Positions 8,186 to 17,526 of a stretch of DNA of 42,532 bases are shown piece by piece. This DNA is from Bacteroidota bacterium. Lineage in GTDB: Bacteria > Bacteroidota > Bacteroidia > Bacteroidales > F082. The translations under genes were made by a program, and so were the position numbers. The DNA is taken from positions 1-42,532 of the forward strand of contig JAHIUX010000049.1 in NCBI GenBank assembly GCA_018816765.1. Direction: 5' to 3'. The notes under the pieces were generated by a model that saw nothing but the letters and a program-made list of their open reading frames with translations, was not told the DNA's origin and ran no database searches. How positions within the stretch are numbered: position 1 is the first letter of the stretch; every line of letters begins with the position of its first letter.

Positions 8186-9538
8186 ATGAAAAAGGCTCAT
8201 TTTATTGCAATTGGCGGAAGTGCAATGCACAATCTTGCGTTAGCCCTTGGACAGGAAGGTTATACTGTCACAGGGTCGGACGATGAAATTGCCGAGCCAT
8301 CGCGTTCGCGTCTTGAAAGCGCAGGCATGCTTCCTGGCGAAATTGGCTGGTTTGCGGAAAAAATCAATACTGACATTGACGAAGTCATTGTCGGCATGCA
8401 CGCCAGAAAAGACAATCCTGAACTAATGAGAGCCATCGAATTGGGATTGACGGTGTATTCCTATCCGGAATACCTGTATGAGCGTGCAAAACACAAAAGT
8501 AGGGTTGTTATTGGCGGAAGCCATGGAAAAACAACCATAACCTCGATGATCCTTCATGTGTTGCAGCATGCAGGCGTTGAAGCCGATTATATGGTGGGCG
8601 CACAGCTCGAAGGCTTTAATATCATGGTGCAGCTCACCGATAAAGCCAAATGGATGGTTATGGAGGGCGATGAATACCTGACCTCACCACTTGACCCTCA
8701 ACCAAAATTCTTGCATTATCATCCAAATATTGCGGTGATTAGCGGCATTGGTTGGGACCATATGAATGTGTTTCCTACATTCGATAACTACCTTCAGCAG
8801 TTCAGGCTGTTTATTCAATCCATCGAAAAAGGAGGTGCGCTTATTTATTGCAGTGATGATGTGCAATTATGCATGCTGGCAGAAGAAGCCACTTGCAGTA
8901 AAAAGGCTTATGGCGCCCACAATCACCGTGTCGTAGATGAAAAGACATTTTTGATCGATCAAAAGGGAAACGCAATTCCGATGCAGATATTCGGTGCACA
9001 CAATATGGCGAATGTGTCGGCAGCAAAGGAGGTGTGCCTGGCCATGGGTGTTGAGGAAAGGATGTTTTATCAGGCAATAAGCAGTTTCAAAGGAGCATCG
9101 CGTCGGCTTGAACTATTATGGGAAAAGGGCAACACGGCTGTTTTTCGCGATTTCGCCCATGCCCCATCAAAGGTAAAGGCCAGTGTTAGGGCATTGCGCG
9201 AGCAGTTTCCCTCGCGGAAATTACTTTCATGCCTCGAACTGCATACATTCAGCAGCCTCAATGACCGGTTTTTACCACAATATACAGACTCCTTAAGCCT
9301 GTCCGACGAAGCCGTTGTATTTTACGATCCGCATGCCGTGGCGCTGAAAAGACTCCCGGCCCTTAGTCCCGACAGCATCAGGCAGGCCTTTAACCATCCA
9401 TCGCTCAGGGTGATCACCAATACTGAGGAGCTAGCTGTGTTTCTCAATACTGTCGAATTAAAGAATACAGTTGCCGTGTTTATGAGTTCCGGTAACTTTG
9501 GCGGGTATGATTTTAACCAATTGAAATCATGCCTATGA
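8186..9538 (+). CDS. mpl: Mur ligase, Mpl-like (UDP-MurNAc : tripeptide recycling ligase)
   Basis: A 450-residue three-domain Mur ligase. The N-terminal KKAHFIAIGGSAMHNLALAL is the UDP-binding Rossmann loop, GGSHGKTTITSM the ATP-binding P-loop, VMEGDEYLTSPLDPQPKFLHY the metal-binding region, and ISGIGWDHMNVFPTF the catalytic loop. The EGDEY.T...D..PKF.HY wording is typical of Mpl rather than MurC. Mpl rejoins salvaged L-Ala-D-Glu-meso-DAP to UDP-MurNAc during cell-wall recycling. An atypical MurC cannot be fully excluded. The start at 8186 gives the GGSAMHN loop its usual position about 10 residues in. The DUF1573 gene overlaps its stop. Confidence 0.85.
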   Translation: MKKAHFIAIGGSAMHNLALALGQEGYTVTGSDDEIAEPSRSRLESAGMLPGEIGWFAEKINTDIDEVIVGMHARKDNPELMRAIELGLTVYSYPEYLYERAKHKSRVVIGGSHGKTTITSMILHVLQHAGVEADYMVGAQLEGFNIMVQLTDKAKWMVMEGDEYLTSPLDPQPKFLHYHPNIAVISGIGWDHMNVFPTFDNYLQQFRLFIQSIEKGGALIYCSDDVQLCMLAEEATCSKKAYGAHNHRVVDEKTFLIDQKGNAIPMQIFGAHNMANVSAAKEVCLAMGVEERMFYQAISSFKGASRRLELLWEKGNTAVFRDFAHAPSKVKASVRALREQFPSRKLLSCLELHTFSSLNDRFLPQYTDSLSLSDEAVVFYDPHAVALKRLPALSPDSIRQAFNHPSLRVITNTEELAVFLNTVELKNTVAVFMSSGNFGGYDFNQLKSCL

Positions 9539-10353
9539 AAAACTGCCTCTTTCTGTTGTTTGTGTCCTTGATGGTTATGCTTACTTCAGTTGGTATTGCA
9601 CAAAACAGCAATACTGCCGGCGATGCGTATAAGGTGAAAATCGGAAATATTGGATTTGCCCTCGATAGCATCGATTTTCAACTGGGCACGGTAATGACAG
9701 GAAAGGTCTTCGAAAAAGAAATTGGAGTGATGAACCTTGGTAAAAAAAACATTGGTTTTTTGAATACCAAGCAGCAGCCCTATCTCGATGTAATTGTGAT
9801 GCCGGCAAACCTGGCTCCCGGAAGCACCGGAAAGATCATCATGAAATTCAACCCTGATTTGTGTTATAAAATCGGAAAGTTTGATGCCGAAGTCACCATG
9901 CAGACGGATGATCCGGTGAATGCCTACAAGTTTTTGTATTTCAGCGCCTACATTGTTGATGATACCGTTTCAAAGTTCGGTTATGGCCTCATCGACAGTG
10001 TTCCACGTTTGGTATTCGACCAGCTGAATTATTCTTTTGGCGATCTTTCGCATGCAAAATCAATGGAATACAACTTCACCTTCAAAAACCTTGGTGCTGA
10101 GGAATTGGTTATTGATTCGCTCTCAGCTTCGAAAGGATGTAAGGTGGTTGCTTTTCCTAAGAAAGTATATTCACCCGGAGAAACAGGCTCAGTCACCATA
10201 AAAATAAGCACACTTTATTCCTATGGCGTTCAGCACCGTTGGGTGAAAATATTCTCGAACGACCCAAGAAACCCAATGATTATACTTGGTACACACGGCA
10301 GTGTTTATTATAAGGGTGAAAAAAACCGCGACACGGGTTTTTGCTACGAGTAA
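9535..10353 (+). CDS. Secreted DUF1573 (Ig-like) protein
   Basis: The ATG at 9535 overlaps the mpl TGA (ATGA), so I prefer it to the ATG six bases earlier; the protein is then 272 residues. MKNCLFLLFVSLMVMLTSVGIAQ is a signal peptide with no lipobox. Two Ig-like repeats follow, about residues 40-145 and 155-255. The second has the DUF1573 pattern: QLNYSFGDLSHAKSMEYNFTFKNLG, then YSPGETGSVTIKIST, then FSNDPRNPMIILGTHG. The usual CGC(T) motif is reduced to KGC. Such proteins are abundant in the Bacteroidetes periplasm or surface, with unknown function. Coupling to mpl suggests an envelope role, by context only. Confidence 0.82.
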   Translation: MKNCLFLLFVSLMVMLTSVGIAQNSNTAGDAYKVKIGNIGFALDSIDFQLGTVMTGKVFEKEIGVMNLGKKNIGFLNTKQQPYLDVIVMPANLAPGSTGKIIMKFNPDLCYKIGKFDAEVTMQTDDPVNAYKFLYFSAYIVDDTVSKFGYGLIDSVPRLVFDQLNYSFGDLSHAKSMEYNFTFKNLGAEELVIDSLSASKGCKVVAFPKKVYSPGETGSVTIKISTLYSYGVQHRWVKIFSNDPRNPMIILGTHGSVYYKGEKNRDTGFCYE

Positions 10354-10433
10354 GCATGCATTGTGTGGATCTAATCACTGAATGAGTGGTGATCAGGTAC
10401 TGGAAATCAACTATATTTAATGGCAACCCATCA

Positions 10434-10865
10434 ATGGATAAAAATCAGGAATTACACGCTTCGATCAGGCTTATTAACGAAAAACTGCACTTCGAAGGTT
10501 CTGTTACTGGCAATGCGCCTATTTCAATTGATTACACTCCGCCCTTGGGCGACAATTTGGGCTATACTTCGCTCGAATTGCTTCTCCTGAGCTTATCTTC
10601 CTGTATGGGGAGTGCTGTGCTGACATTCCTGCGCCGCATGAACAAAACCATCCATGGCTTTGAGATACATGCCAGGGGTATCAGACGTGAAGCCCATCCC
10701 ACCGGGTTTAAAACCATCTTTATTGAGCTAGTGCTCCGTTCACCTGATACCACTGATTCAGATGTGGAAAAAGTACTCAAGCTTGCCGAGGACACCTATT
10801 GTCCGGTATGGGCAATGATCAAAGGCAATACAGTGGTAATTGCTGCACAAAGGGTTGAAGCCTGA
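10434..10865 (+). CDS. OsmC-family peroxiredoxin-like protein
   Basis: A 143-residue protein from ATG 10434. The frame continues upstream to 10386, but the family begins near this Met. OsmC/YhfA proteins are cytosolic thiol peroxidases that reduce organic hydroperoxides. The two conserved cysteines are present in LLSLSSCMGSAVLTFLRRM and EDTYCPVWAMIKGNTVV, at the usual positions. GYTSLELLLLSLSSC is the family core helix. A TATATTTA at 10412-10419 is one base off a -7 element and may be its promoter. It converges on the ABC-F gene with only 16 bases between stops. Confidence 0.85.
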   Translation: MDKNQELHASIRLINEKLHFEGSVTGNAPISIDYTPPLGDNLGYTSLELLLLSLSSCMGSAVLTFLRRMNKTIHGFEIHARGIRREAHPTGFKTIFIELVLRSPDTTDSDVEKVLKLAEDTYCPVWAMIKGNTVVIAAQRVEA

Positions 10866-10881
10866 GGAAGTATTTTTTTAG

Positions 10882-12525
10882 CTATTTTCTGATCGTCCGC
10901 TCGATCTCTTTGAGGTTGTCAAATTTTTTCTTTTCCAGGAAGCTGTGAATATCACCAAGGTGTTCACTTACCTGCTTGTTTCCAAACTCATACACCTTTG
11001 TGGCGAGTCCATCGAGGAAATCGCGGTCGTGAGAAACAAGGATCATGGTTCCATCGTAGTCCTGAAGGGCGCTTTTCAGGATTTCCTTTGTACGCATATC
11101 GAGGTGGTTCGTGGGCTCATCAAGGATAAGCAGGTTCACTGGCTCAAGCAGGAGCTTGATCATGGCGAGCCTGGTACGCTCGCCACCCGACAACACCTTT
11201 ACTTTTTTGTTCCAGCTTTCATCGCCAAACATAAAGGCTCCAAGTAAATCCTTGATTTTTGTGCGGATATCGCCCTTGGCTACATCGTCGATTGTTTGAA
11301 AGACTGTTGCCTCTTCATCGAGTAATGAAGCTTCATTCTGGGCAAAATAGCCGATCAGGGTGTTATGTCCGATGGCCATTTTGCCTTCGAATGCAATTTC
11401 ACCCATCAATGCCTTTACCATGGTCGATTTCCCCTCACCATTCTTGCCTACAAAAGCGATGCGTTCGCCACGCTCCAAAATGAAGGAGGCGCCTGAAAAC
11501 ACCTTGTGCGTGCCATAGTGTTTTCCCATGTCCTCAACAATAACAGGATAGCTTCCTGAACGCGGTGAAGGGGGGAACCTCAACCTGAGTGCAGAAGTAT
11601 CTTCTTCGTCAATTTCTACAATGTCAAGCTTTTCGAGCATCCTCACACGTGATTGTACCTGGTTGGTTTTTGAGTAGGTGCCTTTGAACCGCTCGATAAA
11701 TTCCTGGTTCTCGGCGATGAATTTCTGTTGCTCGTCAAATTGCTTCTGCTGTTGCTCGCGCCTTTCTTTACGTAATTGCAGGTATTTTGAATAATTAACC
11801 CGGTAGTCGTAAATTCGGCCCATAGTCACTTCAACTGTTCGGGTAGTGATGTTGTCAACAAAAGCCTTGTCATGAGAAATCACGATAACAGCCTTTGCAC
11901 TATTGATCAGAAAGTCCTCAAACCACTGAACAGATTCAATATCAAGGTGGTTGGTAGGCTCATCGAGCAAAATAAGGTCGGGTTTCTGAAGCAGGATTTT
12001 TGCCAGTTCGATGCGCATACGCCAGCCTCCGCTGAATTCACTGGTAGGCCGAGTAAAATGGCTGCGCTCAAATCCAAGGCCGATCAGGATTTTTTCTACT
12101 TCAGCATCGAAATTTACTTCTTCGACAGCATAATACTTCTCGCTCAGTGTAGAGACCTGCTCGATCAGGGCGTAATATTCAGGTGATTCGTAATCCGTGC
12201 GTTCTGTCAGTTGCAGGTTGAGGTGTTCGATTTCCTTTTCCATGGCAAACACATGGGCAAAGGCCTGGGCGGCTTCCTCGAAAACAGTTCTGCTGTCGTC
12301 GGTGAGCAGATGCTGTGGCAGGTATGCAATAATGGCATCTTTTGGGGCTGATATTTTTCCGCGCGTAGGGGTTTTTATCCCGGCAATTATTTTAAGCAAT
12401 GTCGACTTGCCAGCGCCGTTTTTACCCATGAGGGCGATCCGGTCTTTTTCGTTAATGGCGAATGAAATATCTTTAAAAAGTGTCGTTCCTCCAAACGCCA
12501 CTGTGAGTCCGTCAACTGAGATCAT
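10882..12525 (-). CDS. ABC-F family ATPase (translation-associated, Uup/EttA-like)
   Basis: A 547-residue soluble protein with two ATP-binding cassettes and no membrane segment. Walker A motifs: GKNGAGKST (near residue 35) and GKNGEGKST (near 355). ABC signatures: SGGWRMRIELAKILLQ and SGGERTRLAMIKLLLE, each followed by a DEPTNHLD Walker B. Between them is a charged coiled coil (about 235-290, RKERREQQQKQFDEQQ), the P-site tRNA interaction linker of ABC-F proteins, which act on ribosomes. It lacks the long C-terminal coiled coil of Uup. Whether it is a housekeeping factor or a resistance protein cannot be said. A -7 element TATCTTTG lies at 12553-12546. Confidence 0.92.
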   Translation of the reverse strand: MISVDGLTVAFGGTTLFKDISFAINEKDRIALMGKNGAGKSTLLKIIAGIKTPTRGKISAPKDAIIAYLPQHLLTDDSRTVFEEAAQAFAHVFAMEKEIEHLNLQLTERTDYESPEYYALIEQVSTLSEKYYAVEEVNFDAEVEKILIGLGFERSHFTRPTSEFSGGWRMRIELAKILLQKPDLILLDEPTNHLDIESVQWFEDFLINSAKAVIVISHDKAFVDNITTRTVEVTMGRIYDYRVNYSKYLQLRKERREQQQKQFDEQQKFIAENQEFIERFKGTYSKTNQVQSRVRMLEKLDIVEIDEEDTSALRLRFPPSPRSGSYPVIVEDMGKHYGTHKVFSGASFILERGERIAFVGKNGEGKSTMVKALMGEIAFEGKMAIGHNTLIGYFAQNEASLLDEEATVFQTIDDVAKGDIRTKIKDLLGAFMFGDESWNKKVKVLSGGERTRLAMIKLLLEPVNLLILDEPTNHLDMRTKEILKSALQDYDGTMILVSHDRDFLDGLATKVYEFGNKQVSEHLGDIHSFLEKKKFDNLKEIERTIRK

Positions 12526-12545
12526 GCGTGTGCTTTAGTGAGCGG

Positions 12546-12553
12546 CAAAGATA
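12546..12553 (-). promoter_or_regulatory. -7 element upstream of the ABC-F gene
   Basis: The minus strand reads TATCTTTG, an exact TAnnTTTG, 20 bases before the ATG at 12525. No TTG was found at the expected -33 distance, so this is a partial match. Confidence 0.45.
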
Positions 12554-12772
12554 GTCATAATCGGATGACGGTTTAAGGGGTTCGATGGTCGTTCATTATA
12601 TTGAATATCAGTCGTGTAAACATTATAGTAATTAATTTTACGCTGCGGACCCGGGCTGATTTGTAAGTATTCCGGTTTCCTGTTTACATTAATTAAGCGA
12701 AAATGAAGGTGCAAATGTTTGATGTCATGGAATGAATAAGGTAAGTAAGTGGTTAAAACATGTGAAAAACAA

Positions 12773-12796
12773 TTTATTTGACGTCAGGCAAATAAA
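12773..12796. promoter_or_regulatory. Operator-like inverted repeat upstream of the TonB receptor operon
   Basis: TTTATTTG, an 8-base spacer (12781-12788), then CAAATAAA: a perfect 8+8 dyad about 60 bases upstream of the predicted -7 element and 106 bases before the first start codon. Spacing and symmetry suit a dimeric DNA-binding protein. The surrounding gap (12526-12901, 376 bases) holds no gene I can support. Confidence 0.4.
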
Positions 12797-12831
12797 CGAA
12801 ACACCTAACTTTGTTGGATTATAAATATTTG

Positions 12832-12865
12832 TTGCTGGCGCGCATGTTTTTGACATATAAATTTG
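12832..12865 (+). promoter_or_regulatory. Predicted promoter of the TonB receptor operon
   Basis: TAAATTTG at 12858-12865 is an exact TAnnTTTG. TTG at 12832-12834 gives a 23-base spacer, longer than ideal. The start codon at 12902 follows about 36 bases downstream. Confidence 0.5.
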
Positions 12866-12901
12866 ATTTCAGCCCAACAACATCATAGGGTTAAGCAATT
12901 C

Positions 12902-13597
12902 ATGAAATGCCTGTATAGTTTATTGTTTCTGCTGTTCATTCAGTTTTCAGTCAGCCTGCATGCCCAATCAAACCTGCCCGATGATATAGCTGTTTATGGA
13001 AATGACCCATTGCTGCACAATGGTAAACTATACACCTATTTTCAGCCTGTGGGAACGGAAGGAAATCCGTTTCTGAACGACAACAAGCTGGTACGCGGTT
13101 CGGTCATGTTAAGGGGCGTTCATTACGACAGCCTCTCAATGAAATATGATATCTTCAACCAGCAACTTGTGTTGTTGTATAAGACCATCAACGGCCAATA
13201 TACACAAATAAGCCTCTCCATGGCCTGGATGGATTCATTTGAGCTTGGAACCTCACATTTTGAACTGATGGAATTGCAGGACACGATTAAGCAAATTGTT
13301 CAAACCATCGGAAAAGGAAAATTGCGGGTTGCTTATAAATGGCGTAAGGAGATTGCACTTGAAAACAAGATTGGTACATCTTATTTTGTTTTCTCAGTAC
13401 CTAAACGAACGGCATACCTGCAGGATAAGCAAGGCATTAGAAAATACAAGAACAATAAAACCTTTGTGCGCTTGTTTGACAATGACATACAACCGATGGT
13501 TAAAAAGCGCTTAAGGCAGATGCACCTCAGCGTGAAAAAGGCTGACGATCAACAGATGGCTGAACTGCTCAGTTATTGCAATACATTGAAACCATGA
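12902..13597 (+). CDS. Secreted protein of unknown function, first gene of the receptor operon
   Basis: A 231-residue protein from ATG 12902. Upstream in-frame alternatives fall inside the predicted promoter. MKCLYSLLFLLFIQFSVSLHAQS is a clear signal peptide cut after HAQ. The mature part has many alternating hydrophobic residues, suggesting beta structure in the first two-thirds (for example LVRGSVMLRGVHYDSLSMKYDIFNQQLVLLY) and a basic helical tail. I do not recognise a named family. The stop overlaps the TonB receptor start (ATGA at 13594-13597), indicating translational coupling, so it likely acts with the receptor as a periplasmic or surface accessory. Confidence 0.75.
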   Translation: MKCLYSLLFLLFIQFSVSLHAQSNLPDDIAVYGNDPLLHNGKLYTYFQPVGTEGNPFLNDNKLVRGSVMLRGVHYDSLSMKYDIFNQQLVLLYKTINGQYTQISLSMAWMDSFELGTSHFELMELQDTIKQIVQTIGKGKLRVAYKWRKEIALENKIGTSYFVFSVPKRTAYLQDKQGIRKYKNNKTFVRLFDNDIQPMVKKRLRQMHLSVKKADDQQMAELLSYCNTLKP

Positions 13598-16371
13598 TGA
13601 AAAGGCTGATTGTCTTCATGTCTGTATTCTTCATCATGAGTATAGTAAAGGCTCAGGGACCTGAAAAACTGATATCATGCCATGTTGATAAGGTGTCTTT
13701 TAGTCAGTTTTCCGATTGGCTTAATAAAGAATCCGGAGTACAGGTTTTTTACCTCCCTTCATGGGTGTCTCCCATCAAGGTCACCGTCCACCAGGACCAG
13801 ATTAGTGTGATTGATGCTGTTAAGCTGGCCATCAGGGGAACCGGCCTGGAAGTGTCGGCTTGGAATGGTCACCTGGTATTGCTTAAAGGCGAAAAACTGA
13901 TTACTGAGTTGCCTTTATATGACAAAATTGGAATGGCCTCTGATACATTAACCGAACAGGCAAAGGAACTCACAGCCAGCGAAGAAAGGTATCTTACCGG
14001 AAGGATGGCAGATGTGGTGCAGACCATCCGCGTGGGTAAAGTTGGTGGGAACAACTTCAACAGCAAAGCGAAAGTCCTTGGCCGGGTACTCGATGTTGAA
14101 ACCGGAGAACCGGTGTTTTATGCAACGATTTATTTCCCTGAACTTAAAAGCGGGGCAGTGTCCGATATCAACGGATTCTTCTCTGTCATGCTAAAACCTG
14201 GAAAATATACAGTTCTGTTTGAATTTCTTGGTTATGAGAAAAAGAAATACATGTTAGACGTCATTTCTGATGGTGAATTAAGCATTCAGCTAAAGAAAGC
14301 AGTTATTCAGATGAAGGAATTCGTCGTTTACGGCGACAGGCAGATGAATATCAAGGCCAAGGATGCCGGCCTGGACAAGATCTCGATGAAATCGATCAAG
14401 GAACTTCCAATGATGATGGGCGAACGCGACATCCTCAAGGTGTCGGAAATGCTTCCGGGTATTGTCAGTGCCGGAGAAGGTTCTGCCGGGCTCAATGTGA
14501 GGGGAGGAAGTTCGGATCAGAATGCGTTTTATATCAATAAGATACCAATTTACAACACCTCCCATTTGTTTGGCTTTTTCCCAGCCTTTAATTCCGATAT
14601 CATCAAGGATTTTTCAATTTACAAAGGACATATTCCGGCACAATACGGGGGAAGACTTTCATCGGTGTTTAACATCGTGACCCGACAGGGAAACAGAAAA
14701 CACTTTACCGCGCATGGTGGCATCAGCCCGATCACCGGAAATATTGTTGTCGAAGGGCCGCTCAAAAAAGACACCTGCACCTTGCTGATCAGTGCCCGTT
14801 CATCCTATTCTGACTGGATCCTGAAAAAAATCAAAAATCCTGATATCAGGGCCGGCAGTGCCGGGTTTTATGATTTCTCAGCCGCAGTAAACTATGATAT
14901 CCAGAAAACACAGTTGTCGTTGTTTGTTTATCACAGCAGCGACAGTTTCAAGATGCCCGAAATCAACAATTTCAATTATGCAAACAGTGGCATGGCCATG
15001 TCCTTCAGCCACAATTACAGCAATGCCTTGCGTGGTGAATTTGCGGTGATTGGCTCACAATACAGCTTCAACACCATCAATATGCAGGAGAAAAGCAGCG
15101 CATACGAACATGGTTATCTGATGGGACATTATGAGGCAAAAGCTGATTTTAAACATATGATTGGCGGAAATAATGCCCTGATGTATGGCGCGGGAACAGT
15201 ATTGTACCAGCTTGACAGGGGAAACGTTGAACCATTTGGATCCCAATCATTGCACAACAGGGTGCTGCTGGGAAAAGAACAGGGGCTCGAAAGTGCCATT
15301 TATCTGGCCGACTCCTACGACCCAAGCCCAAGGTTAAATATCACCTTAGGCTTACGCTACACCATATTTAACCCAATGGGACCGGGTACGGTGTTCACCT
15401 ATCAACCGGATTCGCCAAGAGAGCTCAGGTATGTAAGTGACACCCTGATCTATGGAAATAACAACATCATTAATTGGTATCACGAACCGGATATCAGGGC
15501 TTCGGTGAATTTTGAAACTGATGAAAACGGTTCATTAAAGCTGGCTTTCAACCAGATGCATCAAAACCTGTTTATGCTTAACAACGCCATCTCGATTGCG
15601 CCCAATGCGCAATGGAAACTGGCCGACTATCACCTGAAACCTTCTGCCAGCAACCAGTTTTCGTTCGGTATTTTTCGCACCCTTGCCCGCAGCGGACTCG
15701 AAACTTCGGTTGAGGTTTATTACAAAACAACCACTGATTATCCTGACTTTAAAGACGGGGCCGACTTTCTCGAAAGCTCTCATGTTGAAACCCAGGTGCT
15801 GCAGGGAACACAAAAAGCCTATGGAGTTGAGTTTTTCCTGCGACGCAGCAACACAAAACTCGAAGGCTGGCTGTCGTACACCTTATCGCGCTCTATGGTT
15901 CATATTTCTGGCGAGAATGCATGGGATAAAATTAACTATGGCGAATCATTCCCAGCCAATTACGACATTCCGCATGCACTCAACCTGGTGCTGAACTATC
16001 ACCTGAGCCGCAGGGTGACCTTTTCTTCCATTGTTGCCTATCAATCCGGAAAACCGATCACCTATCCGGTTTCCGTGTATTATATCGATGGTGTTCCGCA
16101 ACTCGACTTTTCAAAACGCAATGCCTACCGCATCCCGGATTATTTTCGCACCGATGTTTCGCTCACTGTCGAAGGCAGCCTGAAGAAGCACAAGCTGATG
16201 CACAGTTCATTGATCATCAGCGTGTATAACCTAACCGGAAGGCAAAACCCATATTCAGTATATTTTACAAACGAAAATGGCAAAATCAGGGGCTATCAAT
16301 ATTCTGTTATCGGCGTGCCGATAATGACGGCAACCTGGATCTTTAAACTTGGAAATTATGCATCAGAATAA
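13594..16371 (+). CDS. TonB-dependent outer-membrane receptor with STN and carboxypeptidase-regulatory-like domains
   Basis: A 925-residue receptor. It has a signal peptide (FMSVFFIMSIVKAQG), then an STN-type domain (about 25-100, VSFSQFSDWLNKESGVQVFY...ISVIDAVKLAIRGTG), then a carboxypeptidase-regulatory-like domain (about 158-235, VLGRVLDVETGEPVFYATIYF). The plug follows (about 260-365, PGIVSAGEGSAGLNVRGGSSDQNAFYI), then a 22-strand-type barrel. It would import an unknown ligand using TonB energy. An STN domain often signals to a FecR-type anti-sigma factor, but none is encoded nearby. The SGLNVRGG plug wording is typical of DUF4249-partnered receptors, and a DUF4249 gene is next. ATG 13594 or 13597 are equally possible starts. 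Confidence 0.92.
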   Translation: MMKRLIVFMSVFFIMSIVKAQGPEKLISCHVDKVSFSQFSDWLNKESGVQVFYLPSWVSPIKVTVHQDQISVIDAVKLAIRGTGLEVSAWNGHLVLLKGEKLITELPLYDKIGMASDTLTEQAKELTASEERYLTGRMADVVQTIRVGKVGGNNFNSKAKVLGRVLDVETGEPVFYATIYFPELKSGAVSDINGFFSVMLKPGKYTVLFEFLGYEKKKYMLDVISDGELSIQLKKAVIQMKEFVVYGDRQMNIKAKDAGLDKISMKSIKELPMMMGERDILKVSEMLPGIVSAGEGSAGLNVRGGSSDQNAFYINKIPIYNTSHLFGFFPAFNSDIIKDFSIYKGHIPAQYGGRLSSVFNIVTRQGNRKHFTAHGGISPITGNIVVEGPLKKDTCTLLISARSSYSDWILKKIKNPDIRAGSAGFYDFSAAVNYDIQKTQLSLFVYHSSDSFKMPEINNFNYANSGMAMSFSHNYSNALRGEFAVIGSQYSFNTINMQEKSSAYEHGYLMGHYEAKADFKHMIGGNNALMYGAGTVLYQLDRGNVEPFGSQSLHNRVLLGKEQGLESAIYLADSYDPSPRLNITLGLRYTIFNPMGPGTVFTYQPDSPRELRYVSDTLIYGNNNIINWYHEPDIRASVNFETDENGSLKLAFNQMHQNLFMLNNAISIAPNAQWKLADYHLKPSASNQFSFGIFRTLARSGLETSVEVYYKTTTDYPDFKDGADFLESSHVETQVLQGTQKAYGVEFFLRRSNTKLEGWLSYTLSRSMVHISGENAWDKINYGESFPANYDIPHALNLVLNYHLSRRVTFSSIVAYQSGKPITYPVSVYYIDGVPQLDFSKRNAYRIPDYFRTDVSLTVEGSLKKHKLMHSSLIISVYNLTGRQNPYSVYFTNENGKIRGYQYSVIGVPIMTATWIFKLGNYASE

Positions 16372-17518
16372 ACTAAACGCGGTGTTTCTGGTGCTGACGC
16401 TGATTGTTACGTCCTGCATCAAATCATTCACACCAAATATCGAAAGCGGCGACCTGAATAAAATTGTGGTAACCGGACAGGTAAACCTGGGCGAAGAAAT
16501 TCAACGTGTGAATATTTCACGGTCCTCGCCGATATCATCTCCTGAGTACTTGCCCATAATTGGTTGCAGTGTTGAAATCAGCGACGACAAGGGTAATGTG
16601 TTTGTACTTGGCGATGATGGCAATGGCAACTACACCGGCCAGATTGACCAAGGCTATTTGCAGGCAGGGACTTCGTTCAGGATTAAAATTATTACTCCGG
16701 ATGGAGATGAGATTGTTTCTGATTATGATCAGATCAATGCCTGTCCGGTGATTGACACTGTGTACTATGAAAGAAAAGATGTTGAACTCAATACACCCGG
16801 TAAATATTCACTTGGTATCCAGTTTTATGTCAACCTTGATGCAAGGGCAACAACCAGCAGGTACTTTATGTGGGAAGCCTATGAAACCTGGGAATACCAT
16901 GCTGATTACCCGATCGAATGGTGGTACGACGGCGTAGTTCACCATGTGTGGCCCCCGGATTATTCGCGCAAGGTGTGCTGGAAGACCCGAAAAATACAGC
17001 ACATCTATACCCTGACAACCAGAAACCTGACCGATAACCTTTTTAACCGCTATGAGCTGCAATTTGTCGATAATTTATCAGCCAGGTTAATGTACGGCTA
17101 CAGCCTGCTTGTTAAGCAATATGCACTCAGCGAAACTGCATATACTTACTGGGATCAAATGCGCATCAACAGCAACCAGCAAGGAGGCTTGTATGAGAAA
17201 CAACCACTGGCTATTCGCGGCAACCTGCGCAATTTAACTCACCCGGATAACGAGGTCCTTGGATTCTTTGGGGCCGCCGGCCTAAGATCGACCAGAATAT
17301 TTGTTGCCAATGTGCCCGATTTACCACTCGACTTCAGCACCTATTGTTCACCCTCAGCACTGCGACAGGGGCTTAGGGAGATCGGCCCGTCCGACTACCC
17401 TGCCTACCTGATGGGCAACGAATTTGGCTATTCACTGGTCCAACTAAATGTTGAATGTGTTGATTGCCTGGCACAGAAAGGTGGAACCAATGTTAAACCT
17501 GATTTTTGGCCAAATTAA
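16358..17518 (+). CDS. DUF4249 surface/periplasmic lipoprotein
   Basis: A 386-residue protein whose ATG at 16358 lies inside the end of the receptor gene (14-base overlap). An upstream in-frame TTG is less likely. The lipobox LIVTSCIKSF puts the lipid Cys near residue 20. The N-terminal domain (IVVTGQVNLGEEIQRVNISRSSPI...VEISDDKGNVFVLGDDGNGNYTG) is the Ig-like start of DUF4249, and INACPVIDTVYYERKD is a family signature. DUF4249 lipoproteins accompany TonB receptors in Bacteroidetes and are presumed to sit on the outer membrane with them. The C-terminal ECVDCLAQKGGTNVKPDFW includes a Cys-x2-Cys pair. Confidence 0.88.
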   Translation: MHQNKLNAVFLVLTLIVTSCIKSFTPNIESGDLNKIVVTGQVNLGEEIQRVNISRSSPISSPEYLPIIGCSVEISDDKGNVFVLGDDGNGNYTGQIDQGYLQAGTSFRIKIITPDGDEIVSDYDQINACPVIDTVYYERKDVELNTPGKYSLGIQFYVNLDARATTSRYFMWEAYETWEYHADYPIEWWYDGVVHHVWPPDYSRKVCWKTRKIQHIYTLTTRNLTDNLFNRYELQFVDNLSARLMYGYSLLVKQYALSETAYTYWDQMRINSNQQGGLYEKQPLAIRGNLRNLTHPDNEVLGFFGAAGLRSTRIFVANVPDLPLDFSTYCSPSALRQGLREIGPSDYPAYLMGNEFGYSLVQLNVECVDCLAQKGGTNVKPDFWPN

Positions 17519-17526
17519 TATTTAAA

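Noticed and set aside
15535-15813. Minus-strand open frames inside the TonB receptor gene
   Set aside because: They oppose continuous barrel coding sequence and have no start signals or recognisable motifs.
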